A stretch of 64,000 bases of DNA from Micromonospora ferruginea (GTDB lineage: Bacteria; Actinomycetota; Actinomycetes; Mycobacteriales; Micromonosporaceae). The notes beneath the pieces were generated by a model. It was not told the DNA's origin, ran no database searches, and saw nothing but the letters and a program-made list of their open reading frames with translations. The position numbers and the translations under genes are program-made. Within the stretch, counting starts at the first letter, position 1. Each line of letters begins with the position of its first letter. This document shows positions 45,275 to 56,687 of this stretch, piece by piece. The stretch is taken from NCBI RefSeq assembly GCF_013694245.2, contig NZ_CP059322.2, forward strand, positions 3,727,001 through 3,791,000, given 5' to 3'.

Positions 45275-45631
45275 TCAGGGCTCGGCGTCGATGACCTTGT
45301 GCGGGCGCTCTTCGGCGGACAGCGCCATCGGCGGGGTCTCGTCGCGGCCGCGGGGCTGGAACCGGTTGGCCAGGCGGTGCTCCTCCTTGGGCGGGCGGTC
45401 GTTCGCCAGCAGCACCGCGAGCCACGGGATGATCGCCATCCCGAGCGCGCACAGCGACAACCACAGCCACAGCAGCGGGGCCTGGACGCCGACCAGGACC
45501 GCGCCCACGACCAGGCAGGCGACGCGGATGCCCATCATCAGCACGTAGCGCTTCTGCCGGCTGCTGAGCTGGTCGTCCTGGCTGCGCGAGGCGTCGGTGA
45601 TCAGGATCGGCTGGTAGGCCTGATGCTTCAC
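45275..45631 (-). CDS. DUF3099 membrane protein
   Basis: A 118-residue protein with two adjacent helices (about 30-75) between a basic N-terminus (QPILITDASRSQDDQLSSRQKRY) and an acidic tail. DUF3099 lies near sigB and DUF3039 in actinobacteria. The start is the second of two GTG codons because AGGAGG is six bases away. Function unknown. Confidence 0.8.
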   Translation of the reverse strand: MKHQAYQPILITDASRSQDDQLSSRQKRYVLMMGIRVACLVVGAVLVGVQAPLLWLWLSLCALGMAIIPWLAVLLANDRPPKEEHRLANRFQPRGRDETPPMALSAEERPHKVIDAEP

Positions 45632-45698
45632 CACGGACCTCCTACGAGGGGATACGACCCATCCTGTCACTCCACCCCGACGATCGGCGACAATCGGG

Positions 45699-45717
45699 CC
45701 ACGTGTTACGCGCGTGG
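45699..45717. promoter_or_regulatory. Inverted repeat before the toxin-antitoxin genes
   Basis: CCACG and CGTGG half-sites, nine bases apart, end one base before TACGCT at 45718-45723, the likely -10 of the gene at 45731. This is a possible self-regulation site of an antitoxin; inference from position. Confidence 0.3.
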
Positions 45718-45723
45718 TACGCT
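45718..45723 (+). promoter_or_regulatory. -10 hexamer TACGCT, probable leaderless start
   Basis: TACGCT ends seven bases before the GTG at 45731. No ribosome site lies between. Confidence 0.4.
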
Positions 45724-45730
45724 CCGGGTT

Positions 45731-46042
45731 GTGGCCAATCGGTTCAGCTTCACCGACGAGGCGCTGGCCAACCTGCGGGTCTACGACGTCACGCCCGGGG
45801 AAGTCTGGGAGGCCCTGCACAGCAACCGCCGGGTCATCCGGCACCTCGGTGACGACGTCATGGTGGTCTACGCCACCGACCACCGCGGCCGGCGGCTCGC
45901 CGTGCTGCTGGCCGAGGCCGACGGCACCGACAACGACTGGGACATCCTCTCCGCCCGCGAGCTGAGCGACGTCGAGGCCAAGCGCTACGACGAGGCGGTG
46001 CGGAGGTCACGCCGACGAGGAGGCGGTCACGATGCACCGTGA
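45731..46042 (+). CDS. BrnT-like toxin candidate
   Basis: A 103-residue basic-tailed protein. The arrangement FSFTDEALANLRVYDVTPGEVWEAL, a short strand VMVVYATDHRGRRLAVLL, then WDILSARELSDVEAKRYDEA follows the BrnT RNase fold (the SAR and YD/E ending is typical). It overlaps the downstream ribbon-helix-helix gene by 11 bp. As in BrnT/BrnA systems the toxin would be first and the antitoxin second. Similarity is by eye; the catalytic residues cannot be assigned with certainty. Confidence 0.65.
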   Translation: MANRFSFTDEALANLRVYDVTPGEVWEALHSNRRVIRHLGDDVMVVYATDHRGRRLAVLLAEADGTDNDWDILSARELSDVEAKRYDEAVRRSRRRGGGHDAP

Positions 46043-46343
46043 CGAGGCGACCAAGCGGTTCCACGGCGGCGGCGACGCGTTCGCCGACCTGATCGACGAG
46101 ACGTCGCCGGCGCAACTGCCCACCCCCGACACCGACGTGCCGATGGTCAGCCGGTCGGTCCGGCTACCGCTGGAGACCTACGAACGGGTCCGGGACGCCG
46201 CCGACGCGCGCGGCATCGGGGTGACCACGCTGATGCGGCAGTGGATCGAGGCCGGCCTCGCCGACCTGGACGACTCCGCCACGGTCTCGCTGGCCGACGT
46301 GCGCCGCGCGCTGGCCTCGCTGTCCCGCCCGACCGCCGCCTGA
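46032..46343 (+). CDS. Ribbon-helix-helix antitoxin candidate (CopG/BrnA-like)
   Basis: A 103-residue protein. VSRSVRLPLETYERVRDAADARGIGVTTLMRQWIEAGL is a ribbon-helix-helix DNA-binding domain (about 37-75). The N-terminal tail would contact the toxin. The 11-bp overlap with the toxin-like gene indicates coupling. It probably represses its own promoter. It is convergent with the LtrA gene, four bases apart. Confidence 0.72.
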   Translation: MHRDEATKRFHGGGDAFADLIDETSPAQLPTPDTDVPMVSRSVRLPLETYERVRDAADARGIGVTTLMRQWIEAGLADLDDSATVSLADVRRALASLSRPTAA

Positions 46344-46347
46344 ACGC

Positions 46348-47574
46348 TCAGGCCTCGGGGCCGGCCTCGCCGAGCGCCTCCCGGCCGACCGGTGAGGCGG
46401 AGGACTCCGGCGGCGCTCCCCGGGCGCGCCGCGCGTCGGCGAGCGCGACCAGCGCCAGCACGCCGGCCACCACGCCGAGCGCCAGCAGCGCCGGCCCGGT
46501 CGTCAGCGCCGGCGCGAGCAGCACCAGAGCTACCAGGCCGATCAGCCGGGAGCGGGACACCCGGCCGAAGATCTCGTACTCGAAGCGGGACCGGGCGGCC
46601 AGGAACAGCGCCGGGCCGCCCACCACGAAGACCAGCCAGCGCGGGTCGGCGTCCTCGTACGGGTGGGCGATGACCAGCTCGTAGCCGACCGCGGACGTGA
46701 GCACGCCGAGCACCATGAACAGGTGGGTCTGCGCGGCCGACTCGGCCAGCCGCCCCGGCGTGCCGGCCAGCCGCAGCGCCTCCACGAGCAGGTGCCCGGC
46801 CCGGTGGAAGTAGAGCCGCCAGAGCAGCGCGGTGACGCCGAACGCGAGCGCGAACGCGGCGGCCGACCGGCCGGAGAACCGCTCCCCGCTGTAGGACACG
46901 CCGATCACCAGGATCGACTCGCCGAGCGCGATGAGGAAGATCTGCTGGTAGCGCTCGGCCAGGTGCTCCCCGGCGACAAGCCAGCTCCGGATGCGGGACG
47001 GCCCGAGCCGGGGCAGCGGCCAGCCCAGGAACGTGCCCAGGTAGTCCGCCGCCAACGCCACCACCCACAGCGGCAGGCGCAGGTCGGGCACCAGCGCGCC
47101 GACGAGCCAGAGCGGGGCGGTCGCCACGGCCCAGCCGGTCAGCCGCACCGGCACCATCCGGCGGGGATGTCCGCGCAACGCCACCATCAGGACCAGCGGA
47201 CGCCCGACCATGATCACCACATAGGTGAGCGCGAACGCCAGCGCCCGCTCCTCCAGCGCGCGGGGCAAAGTCACCCCGAGCACCAGGCTGCCGAACATGA
47301 CGCCGACCACGACCGCCTGGATGACCAGCCGCTCCGGCTCGTACCGGCTGGTCACCCAGGTGGTGATGGTCCAGACGTGCCAGAGCACCAGGAAGAGCAG
47401 CAGCGTCCGGAGGACGCCGGTCGTCATGTGCGCGCCGTCGACGTCGGCCACCAGGCGCTGCGACACCCGGGTCAGCGCGAAGACGAAGACCAGGTCGAAG
47501 AAGAGCTCCAGGAACGTGGCGCGCTCGGCGCTGGACGTGGTGCGCAGCAGCGCCCCGCCCCGCTGCTCGCTCAC
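46348..47574 (-). CDS. Low temperature requirement protein A (LtrA) family
   Basis: A 408-residue membrane protein with about ten helices. It opens with the family signature TFLELFFDLVFVFALTRVSQ and contains HLAERYQQIFLIALGESILVIG and YFHRAGHLLVEAL. LtrA proteins are widespread and poorly characterised. The GTG overlaps the TGA of the upstream HhH-GPD gene (GTGA), so the two are coupled. No functional link between them is evident. Confidence 0.87.
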   Translation of the reverse strand: MSEQRGGALLRTTSSAERATFLELFFDLVFVFALTRVSQRLVADVDGAHMTTGVLRTLLLFLVLWHVWTITTWVTSRYEPERLVIQAVVVGVMFGSLVLGVTLPRALEERALAFALTYVVIMVGRPLVLMVALRGHPRRMVPVRLTGWAVATAPLWLVGALVPDLRLPLWVVALAADYLGTFLGWPLPRLGPSRIRSWLVAGEHLAERYQQIFLIALGESILVIGVSYSGERFSGRSAAAFALAFGVTALLWRLYFHRAGHLLVEALRLAGTPGRLAESAAQTHLFMVLGVLTSAVGYELVIAHPYEDADPRWLVFVVGGPALFLAARSRFEYEIFGRVSRSRLIGLVALVLLAPALTTGPALLALGVVAGVLALVALADARRARGAPPESSASPVGREALGEAGPEA

Positions 47575-48146
47575 CCCTTCGCGGCCTTCGCCTCCGCCTT
47601 CATCCGCTGCTTGAACTCGCGCACCTTGCGCAGCGACTCCGGGTCGGTCACGTCGGCCACCGACCGGTGCGCGTCCGCGTCGCCGTAGCTCCCGGCCGCC
47701 TCCCGCCACCCCGCCGGGGTCACGCCGAAGCGCTTGCCCAGCAGCGCGACGAAGATCTGCGCCTTCTGCCGGCCGAAGCCGGGCAGCTCACCGACGCGAC
47801 GCAGCAGCTCACCGCCGTCGGACGCGTCGGACCAGAGCCGGGCCGGGTCGCCGTCGTAGCGGTCCACCAGCGCCCGGCAGACCTCCTGGACCCGGGCCGC
47901 CATCGCCTTCGGGAAGCGGTGCAGCGCGGGCGGCCGGGCGAACAGCTCCACCAGCGCCTCCGGGGCGTACCCGGCCAGTTCCCGGGCGTCCGGCTCGTGG
48001 CCGAGCCGCTGCGCCAACACGTACGGCGAGGAGAACGCCTTCTCCATCGGCACCTGCTGGTCCAGCACCATGCCGAGGAGCAGGGCCAGCGGGCTGCGCG
48101 CCAACAACTCGTTGGCCTGCGGGTCGATGGGCAGGGAGAGCGTCAT
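47571..48146 (-). CDS. HhH-GPD-type base-excision DNA repair protein
   Basis: A 191-residue protein. The family opening PLALLLGMVLDQQVPMEKAFSSPYVL and the helix-hairpin-helix region ELLRRVGELPGFGRQKAQIFVALLGKRFGV are visible. It lacks the Fe-S Cys cluster of endonuclease III. The C-terminal segment is Lys-rich (REFKQRMKAEAKAAKG). Proteins of this compact group in actinobacteria are called HhH-GPD repair proteins; their lesion is unknown. It lies upstream of LtrA and downstream of the subtilase terminator. Confidence 0.85.
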   Translation of the reverse strand: MTLSLPIDPQANELLARSPLALLLGMVLDQQVPMEKAFSSPYVLAQRLGHEPDARELAGYAPEALVELFARPPALHRFPKAMAARVQEVCRALVDRYDGDPARLWSDASDGGELLRRVGELPGFGRQKAQIFVALLGKRFGVTPAGWREAAGSYGDADAHRSVADVTDPESLRKVREFKQRMKAEAKAAKG

Positions 48147-48203
48147 GCCCCCATCCTGCCGTCCCGGGGGCCGGTCGGGTCGCCGACTCCCCGACGCGCA
48201 CGA

Positions 48204-48242
48204 CGCGGCCCGGTGGACCCCCACGGGGACCACCGGGCCGCG
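48204..48242 (-). terminator. Hairpin terminator after the subtilase
   Basis: A 13-bp stem (48204-48216 and 48230-48242) lies 17 bp past the stop of the serine peptidase gene. Confidence 0.7.
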
Positions 48243-48258
48243 CGACCCGTGACGCGGG

Positions 48259-49479
<1,221 letters not shown>

Positions 49480-49662
49480 CGTCTGGCTCCCTACCGGGCG
49501 GGCCGGTTCGTGGCCGGCGGGCCGCCCATCGACGGATGTTGACGGGAATGCTAACCACACATCGACATCTATCGAAAGAGATAGTTGCCGGGTAATACCG
49601 TCTGCCCGTCGGATCCGGCGGGTGCGCGCCGCGCCCGGCGGCGGCCGAGGCAGGATGACGAC

Positions 49663-51147
49663 GTGGACCGTCACGACATGCTGCTCTCCCCCGCCGGGGT
49701 CGACGCGCTGCGCACCGCGCTCACGCTCGCCGACTTCACCGCCAACGGCATCGCCGGGCGACTCGGCTCGCAGGCCACCGGCGGCGTCGCCCGCAACGAC
49801 AATCGCGCGGCCCTGCGCGCCACCGAGGACCGCGACCGGCTGGGCACCCTGATCCGGGTGTTCATCTGCGACCAGACCGAACCGGAGCCGGTGGTGGCCG
49901 CCGCGCTGGCCCCGCTGGGCGTGGACGAGGCGCTCGCCGGGGGCATCGTCGAGCGGCACGGCGACGGCCTGCGCGCCGGCGTCGACCTGGAGCCGTACGG
50001 AGACGACTGGTGGGTGCTCGCCGACGTGCCCGCCAGCGCCCGGCCCGGCCGGCCGTTGCACGCCGAGCACGTGCTCGGCATCGGCGGGGCCACCCAGACG
50101 CTCATCGGCGCCGCCGTGCGCCGCCCGGTGGAGACCGCGCTGGACCTCGGCACGGGCTCCGGCGTGCAGGCGCTGCACCTGAGCACCCACGCCCGCCGGG
50201 TCACCGCCACCGACGTCTCCGAGCGGGCGCTGCGCTTCGCCGCGACCACCGCCGCGCTCAACGGGCAGGACTGGGAGCTGCTCCGCGGGGACCTGGTCGC
50301 CCCGGTCGCCGGGCGCCGCTTCGACCTGGTGGTCAGCAACCCGCCGTTCGTGGTCGGCCCGGGCACCACCACGCACGTCTACCGCGACTCCGGCCGGGTC
50401 GGCGACGCGATCGGCGCCGAACTGGCCGCCGCCGCGCCGCACCTGCTCACCGACGGCGGCACCATGCAGTACCTGGCGAACTGGGTGCACGTCACCGGCG
50501 AGGACTGGGCCGAGCGGGTCACCGGCTGGTTCGCCGGCACCGGGCTGGACGCCTGGGTGATCCAGCGCGAGGTGGCCGACCCGATGGCGTACGTGAACCT
50601 GTGGCTCACCGATGTCGGGGAGAGCGCCGACCCGCGCCGGATGGAGGCGTGGCTGGACTGGTTCGACGCGCACAAGGTGGAGGCGATCGGGTTCGGCATC
50701 GTGTCGCTGCGCCGCACCGGGCACGACCGGCCGATCATCCGGGTCGAGGACCTGCGCCAGCGGGTGGAGCCGCCGCTCGGCGACCGGATCGGCGAGTGGT
50801 TCGACCGGCAGGACTGGCTGCGCGACCGGGACACCGACGGGTTGCTCGCCGCCCGCTACCGGGCCGCCGACGGGCTGCAACTGCGCCAGGAGGCCACCAT
50901 GGGCGACGACGGCTGGGCGGTGGACCGGCAGGTGCTGGCCATGCCGCGCGGGCTGCGCTGGTCCGAGGAGGTCGACCCGCTGGTGCTGGCCCTGGTCGGC
51001 GGCGCGGACGGCCGGCTGCCGCTGCGCGACCAGCTCGCCCTGCTCGCCGCCGCGCACGACGTGACGCCCGACGAACTGGCCGAGGCGGCCGGCCCGATCG
51101 TGGCGCACCTGGTCGAGCGCGGCCTGGTCGAGCCGGTGGTCGACTGA
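49663..51147 (+). CDS. SAM-dependent methyltransferase (NPPF type)
   Basis: A 494-residue protein. An N-terminal helical domain (1-110) precedes a class I fold with [14 protein letters not shown] (SAM site) and [10 protein letters not shown], the NPPY/F motif of N-methylating enzymes that act on protein glutamine or nucleic-acid bases. The C-terminal 150 residues resemble a winged-helix end. The GTG at 49663 is used; an ATG at 49678 is an alternative. The stop overlaps the dtd start (TGATG). Confidence 0.85.
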   Translation: MDRHDMLLSPAGVDALRTALTLADFTANGIAGRLGSQATGGVARNDNRAALRATEDRDRLGTLIRVFICDQTEPEPVVAAALAPLGVDEALAGGIVERHGDGLRAGVDLEPYGDDWWVLADVPASARPGRPLHAEHVLGIGGATQTLIGAAVRRPVETALDLGTGSGVQALHLSTHARRVTATDVSERALRFAATTAALNGQDWELLRGDLVAPVAGRRFDLVVSNPPFVVGPGTTTHVYRDSGRVGDAIGAELAAAAPHLLTDGGTMQYLANWVHVTGEDWAERVTGWFAGTGLDAWVIQREVADPMAYVNLWLTDVGESADPRRMEAWLDWFDAHKVEAIGFGIVSLRRTGHDRPIIRVEDLRQRVEPPLGDRIGEWFDRQDWLRDRDTDGLLAARYRAADGLQLRQEATMGDDGWAVDRQVLAMPRGLRWSEEVDPLVLALVGGADGRLPLRDQLALLAAAHDVTPDELAEAAGPIVAHLVERGLVEPVVD

Positions 51148-51569
51148 TGCGCGCGGTGGTGCAGACCGTCGGCCGGGCCTCGGTCACCGTCGACGGCACG
51201 GTGGTGGGCGAGATCGCCGACGGGTTGCTGGTGCTGCTCGGGGTGACCCACACGGACACCCCGCAGGTGGCCGCCACCATGGCCCGCAAGCTGCACGAGC
51301 TGCGCATCCTGGACGACGAGCGCAGCGCCGCCGACACCGGGGCGCCGCTGCTCGTCGTCAGCCAGTTCACGCTCTACGGCGACGCCCGCAAGGGCCGGCG
51401 GCCGAGCTGGACCGCCGCCGCCCCCGCGGACGTCGCGGAGCCCCTCGTGGAGGCCGTGGTCGAGCAGTTGCGGGCCCGCGGCGCGAAGGTGGAGACCGGC
51501 CGCTTCCGCACCCACATGCTGGTGGAGAGCGTCAACGTCGGTCCCCGGACCCTCCTGCTGGACCTCTGA
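51147..51569 (+). CDS. dtd: D-aminoacyl-tRNA deacylase
   Basis: A 140-residue Dtd protein that removes D-amino acids (and glycine) mis-attached to tRNA. The catalytic SQFTLYGD motif is intact. The Gly-cisPro motif appears as NVGPRT instead of the common NDGPVT, keeping the GP pair. It is coupled to the methyltransferase by a one-base overlap. Confidence 0.92.
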   Translation: MRAVVQTVGRASVTVDGTVVGEIADGLLVLLGVTHTDTPQVAATMARKLHELRILDDERSAADTGAPLLVVSQFTLYGDARKGRRPSWTAAAPADVAEPLVEAVVEQLRARGAKVETGRFRTHMLVESVNVGPRTLLLDL

Positions 51570-51581
51570 CCCACCGGCCGG

Positions 51582-52379
51582 TCAGAAGAACAGGCCGCGC
51601 CGCGACAGCGACTGGCGCAGCCAGCCGTCGAGCTGGGCGGCGAAGTCGGTGCGGTCCGCCGTGGCGTGGTCCACGGTGAACCGCCCGAACGCGTCCCGAC
51701 CCTCGGTGAACAGGCCGCCCCGCTTGTCCATCTCCAGCACCACCTGCATCTGGTGCGGGTCGGTGACGAAGGTGACCTCGAGCTGGTTCATCGCGCCCGC
51801 GTACTGCGGCGCCGGATAGAACTCGATCTCCTGGTAGAACGGCAACTGCTGGCGTACGCCGTAGATGTGGCCGCGCTCGACGTCCGCGCGGGCGAAGCGG
51901 AAGCCCAGCCGCAGCAACGCCTCCAGCAGCCGCTCCTGGGCCGGCAACGGGTGCACCGCGACCGCGTCCAGGTCGGTGGAGTCGACCGCCCGGGCCACCT
52001 CCAGCTCGGTGCGCAGGCCCATGGTCATGCCGTGCAGGTGCTGGCCGTACAGGTCGGTGAGCGGGGTCTCCCACGGCACCTGGAACCGGAACGGCACGTC
52101 GTGGCGCTGCCCCGGCTCCAGCCGGAACGCGCCGGTCACCCGGACCTGGCCGAACTCCTGGTTGGTGTCGTACTCCGAGTCGCCGCTCTCCACCTCGACC
52201 CGGGTGACCAGGCCGAGCGAGACCCAGCTCACATCCGTCGGGTGGTCGCCGCCGGCCACCTGGATCCGGCCCTCCAGCAGGCCGCCGGGACGGCAGTTCG
52301 GGTTGGCCAGCACCGTCTCCACCGACGGACCGCCCACACCCATCGCCTGCATGAGCCGCTTGAAGACCACCTGTTTCAC
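51582..52379 (-). CDS. Spo0M/SpoOM-family protein
   Basis: A 265-residue arrestin-fold protein. It opens [24 protein letters not shown], contains [13 protein letters not shown] and ends with an [12 protein letters not shown] tail. The homologue in Bacillus affects sporulation control; in non-Bacillus the role is unclear, perhaps morphology or stress. The GTG at 52379 lacks a good Shine-Dalgarno; a GTG at 52388 is possible. It is convergent with dtd and divergent from the sigma gene. Confidence 0.83.
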   Translation of the reverse strand: MKQVVFKRLMQAMGVGGPSVETVLANPNCRPGGLLEGRIQVAGGDHPTDVSWVSLGLVTRVEVESGDSEYDTNQEFGQVRVTGAFRLEPGQRHDVPFRFQVPWETPLTDLYGQHLHGMTMGLRTELEVARAVDSTDLDAVAVHPLPAQERLLEALLRLGFRFARADVERGHIYGVRQQLPFYQEIEFYPAPQYAGAMNQLEVTFVTDPHQMQVVLEMDKRGGLFTEGRDAFGRFTVDHATADRTDFAAQLDGWLRQSLSRRGLFF

Positions 52380-52593
52380 TCCGATCACCTGTGCGGTCCG
52401 GCCCGGCCGGCCGGTTCGCTGGCACGGTAACCGGCGACGGCAAGCGACGCCGGAGTTCGGCCCGGATTCGTGTCGGGTCCCCGATCGCCTCACTCCCGTC
52501 TCACGCCCCGACCGCCAAGCTGTTTGTCACCGGCCCACCGCGCCGGGCGGCGCGGGGGCCGGTACGGCTCGTAGGACACGGGGAGAGACAGAG

Positions 52594-53580
<987 letters not shown>

Positions 53581-53592
53581 CCCCGACGACCC

Positions 53593-53629
53593 CACGACCG
53601 GCCCCGGCGGTTCGCCGGGGCCGGTCGTG
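53593..53629 (+). terminator. Hairpin terminator after the sigma gene
   Basis: A perfect 17-bp stem (53593-53609 and 53613-53629) with a GTT loop, 12 bp after the stop; no T-tract. Confidence 0.75.
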
Positions 53630-53665
53630 CTTGAAATGCCGGGTCGTCGCCCCCAGGCTGGGGCG

Positions 53666-54073
53666 GTGAACTGGACCCTGGAAGTGGTGATCGTGCCGGT
53701 CTCCGACGTGGACCGGGCGAAGGAGTTCTACGCCGAGCGGGTCGGCTTCGCCGTCGACCACGACACCGATCTGGGCGGGGTGGGGCGGATCGTGCAGCTC
53801 ACGCCCCGCGGCTCCGGCTGCTCGATCGTCCTGGGTCGGGGCGTGGTGCCGGAGATGCCGCCGGGCTCGCTCAAGGGCCTGCAACTGGTCGTGGCCGACC
53901 TGGAGAGAGCACGCGCGGAGCTGGTCGAGCGCGGTGTCGAGGTCAGCGAGATCCAGGTGGTCGGGCGGAACCCGGGCCCGGTGCCGCACCCGCTGGACAA
54001 CGTCGGCTTCGTGTTCTTCCGCGACCCCGACGGCAACGAGTGGACCGTGCAACAGATCTCCTCGCGGGCCTGA
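53666..54073 (+). CDS. VOC (glyoxalase-fold) protein
   Basis: A 135-residue VOC protein. LEVVIVPVSDVDRAKEFYAERVGFAVDHD opens module one and GFVFFRDPDGNEWTVQQ closes module two. It is unrelated in detail to the VOC protein at 6652. The GTG at 53666 gives the shortest complete domain. Substrate unknown. A 54-bp element begins four bases after the stop. Confidence 0.87.
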   Translation: MNWTLEVVIVPVSDVDRAKEFYAERVGFAVDHDTDLGGVGRIVQLTPRGSGCSIVLGRGVVPEMPPGSLKGLQLVVADLERARAELVERGVEVSEIQVVGRNPGPVPHPLDNVGFVFFRDPDGNEWTVQQISSRA

Positions 54074-54077
54074 ACCT

Positions 54078-54131
54078 GTTAATAAGGGGCCCCGCCTATA
54101 CCGAATGCGTTAAGCGGGGGCCCCTCCTTAC
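54078..54131 (+). repeat. 54-bp gene-end element, copy E
   Basis: Forward copy with core CTATACCGAATGC. It lies between the convergent stops of the VOC gene and the acetyltransferase gene and supplies the TAA (54128-54130) of the latter. Confidence 0.9.
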
Positions 54132-56683
54132 AACCTCCGGGGGCCCGTGTCGGGGCGCGGCGAAGCCGCGCCGGCACCGACGGTGGCGTGCAGCACCGAG
54201 ATGCCGTCCGGGCGGGCCAGCACCGGGTTGAGCGTCAGCGACCGCACCCGGGGCTGCTCGTCGGCCAGCCGGCCGACCCGCAGCAGCAGCTCCACCAGCG
54301 CCGCCCGGTCCACCGGGGCGGCGCCCCGGTGCCCGTGCAACAACGGCGCGGCGCGCGGCTCGTCGACCAGCTCGGCGGCGTCCCGGTCGGTCAGCGGCAC
54401 CGCCCGCCAGGCCCGGTCGCCGAGCAGCTCGGTCGCCACGCCGCCCAACCCGAACCCGACCACCGGCCCGAACGCCGGATCCTCCACCAGCTCCACCACG
54501 CACGCCACGCCGGGCGCGACCATCGGCTGCACCAGCACCCGCGCCCCGAACACCGGGGCCATCTCGGCGTACGCGCGGCGCAGCGCGTCGGCGTCGGCCA
54601 GGTCGAGCCGGACCGCACCCAGGTCGAGGCGGTGCCGCAGCCCCGGGTCGGCCGCCTTGAGCGCCACCGGCCAGCCGAGCCGCTCCCCCGCCGCCACCAC
54701 CTCGTCGACCGAGCCGGCCGGCGCCGACTCCACCACGTCGATGCCGTACGCGCCGAGCAGCGCGGCGGTCTCCGCCCCGTCCGGCCCCAGCGCGGCCTGC
54801 CCGGCCGACCGGTCGACCCGGGCCAGCTCGGGCAGCACGCCCGACGGCCGGCGCAGCCAGTCCGCGTACCGGGTGACCCGGGCCAGCGCCCGCACCGCCT
54901 CCTCCACGCTCGGGTACGCCGGCACGCCGGTGGGCACCCGGCCGGCGAGGAACGTCGCCACCACCGGCTTGCCGGTGGCCCGCGCGTCGGGCAGCGCCGC
55001 CGCGAAGTCGGCCTCCGGGTCGGTGAGCTGACCGGGCAGCGGCGGGGCGAACACCGCCACCACGGCGTCCACCCGCTCGTCGGCCGCGGCGGCGGCCAGC
55101 GCGGCGGCGTACGCGCCGGCGCCGCCGGTCGGCCCGACGTCGTGCGGGTAGCCGTCCGCCACCATCAGGCCCTGCCCGGCGCCGGCGGTCGCGGCCAGCC
55201 CGGTCAACGCCGACGAGTTGCCGACCACGGCCACCCGCCGCCCGCCCGGCAACGGCTGGTGGGCCAGCAGCACGCCCACGTCGAGCAACTCGGACACGGT
55301 GTCCACCCGGATCACCCCGGACTGGGCGAACAACGCGCTGACCGCGGCGGCGTCCAACGCCGGCGCCTCACCCACGCCGGGCGGCCGGGCCGGCGACGCC
55401 AGCGCCACCACCGGCTTGCTCCGGCCGATCCGCCGGGCCAACCGGGCGAACTTGCGCGGGTTGCCGAACGTCTCCAGGTAGAGCGTGATCACGTCGGTGC
55501 CCGGGTCGTCCTGCCAATACTGCAGCAGGTCGTTGCCGGACACGTCGGCCCGGTTGCCGGCCGAGACGAAGCTGGACAGGCCGAGCCCGCGCCGGGACGC
55601 CTCGGCCAGCAACGCCACCCCGAACGCGCCAGACTGGCTGAACACGCCCACCCGGCCCGCCGCCGGCAGCACCGGGGCGAGCGTCGCGTTGAGGCGTACC
55701 GCCGGGTCGGTGTTGGCGACGCCGAGACAGTTCGGGCCGACCACCCGCATACCGGCCAGGTGCGCGGCGCGGACCAGGGCCCGCTGCGCCGCCGCGCCGG
55801 CCGGGCCGGACTCGGCGAACCCGGCGGAGACCACCACCAGACCGTGCGCGCCGGCCCGGGCCGCGTCCTGGACCACCTCGGTCACCGCCTCCGGGGCGAC
55901 CGCCACCACCGCCAGGTCCACGTCGAGGCCGGCGTCGACCGCCGACGGGTACGCCTGCAGCCCGGCCACCGTCGCCGCGCTCGGGTGCACCGGCACGATC
56001 GCGCCGCTGAACCCGCCGTCGCGCAGGTGCCCGAGCAGCGCCGCGCCGACGCCCTGACCGGTGGTGCTGGCGCCGTAGACGGCGATACCGCGCGGGGCGA
56101 GCAGCCGGGCGATCGACCGCGCCTCGGTGCGGTGCTCCCGGCCGCGCTGCACCTCGAGCGTCGCCTCGGTGGCCGCGATCGGGAACGTCAGGTGCACCAC
56201 GCCGTCGGCGTACTGGCGCTGGACCTGGTAGCCGAAGTCGGCGAAGACCCGCAGCATCTGCCCGTTGGCCGGGAGCACCTCGGCGACGAAGTGCACGATG
56301 CCGTGCCGGCCGGCCGCGTCGGCCAGGTGCTCCAGCAGCACCGACCCGATGCCACGGCCCTGGTAGGCGTCCTCCACCACGAACGCCACCTCGGCCTCCG
56401 GCGAGGCGGGGCCGAGCCGCTCGTACCGGCCGACGGCGACGATCCGCTCGCCGGCCAGCACCACGAACGCCTCCCGGTCGCGGTGGTCGACCGTGACGAA
56501 ACGCTTCAGGTCCCGCTCCGGGATGCGCGGGTACGGCGAGAAGTAGCGCAGGTAGCGGGTCCGCTCGGAGAACCGGGCGTGCATCGCCACGATCGCCGCC
56601 GCGTCGTCCGGGCGGATCTGTCGCAACTGGACGGTGGCGCCGTCGCTCAGCAGCACGTCCACCGGTTGCTCGACGGTGGTCAC
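54128..56683 (-). CDS. patA: GNAT / NDP-forming acyl-CoA synthetase fusion (Pat-type protein acetyltransferase)
   Basis: An 851-residue protein. An N-terminal GNAT domain (1-165, acetyl-CoA motif YQGRGIGSVLL) precedes an ADP-forming acyl-CoA synthetase-like part: CoA-binding (GIAVYGAST), ligase domain (GVFSQSGAFGV) and ATP-grasp (about 640-851). This GNAT-first order is as in actinomycete PatA enzymes, reversed from Salmonella Pat. The synthetase-like part is usually regulatory and inactive. It acetylates Lys on acyl-CoA synthetases, damping acetate activation. Its GTG lies four bases after the acuC stop. The stop is inside a 54-bp element. Confidence 0.88.
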   Translation of the reverse strand: MTTVEQPVDVLLSDGATVQLRQIRPDDAAAIVAMHARFSERTRYLRYFSPYPRIPERDLKRFVTVDHRDREAFVVLAGERIVAVGRYERLGPASPEAEVAFVVEDAYQGRGIGSVLLEHLADAAGRHGIVHFVAEVLPANGQMLRVFADFGYQVQRQYADGVVHLTFPIAATEATLEVQRGREHRTEARSIARLLAPRGIAVYGASTTGQGVGAALLGHLRDGGFSGAIVPVHPSAATVAGLQAYPSAVDAGLDVDLAVVAVAPEAVTEVVQDAARAGAHGLVVVSAGFAESGPAGAAAQRALVRAAHLAGMRVVGPNCLGVANTDPAVRLNATLAPVLPAAGRVGVFSQSGAFGVALLAEASRRGLGLSSFVSAGNRADVSGNDLLQYWQDDPGTDVITLYLETFGNPRKFARLARRIGRSKPVVALASPARPPGVGEAPALDAAAVSALFAQSGVIRVDTVSELLDVGVLLAHQPLPGGRRVAVVGNSSALTGLAATAGAGQGLMVADGYPHDVGPTGGAGAYAAALAAAAADERVDAVVAVFAPPLPGQLTDPEADFAAALPDARATGKPVVATFLAGRVPTGVPAYPSVEEAVRALARVTRYADWLRRPSGVLPELARVDRSAGQAALGPDGAETAALLGAYGIDVVESAPAGSVDEVVAAGERLGWPVALKAADPGLRHRLDLGAVRLDLADADALRRAYAEMAPVFGARVLVQPMVAPGVACVVELVEDPAFGPVVGFGLGGVATELLGDRAWRAVPLTDRDAAELVDEPRAAPLLHGHRGAAPVDRAALVELLLRVGRLADEQPRVRSLTLNPVLARPDGISVLHATVGAGAASPRPDTGPRRL

Positions 56684-56687
56684 GGGA

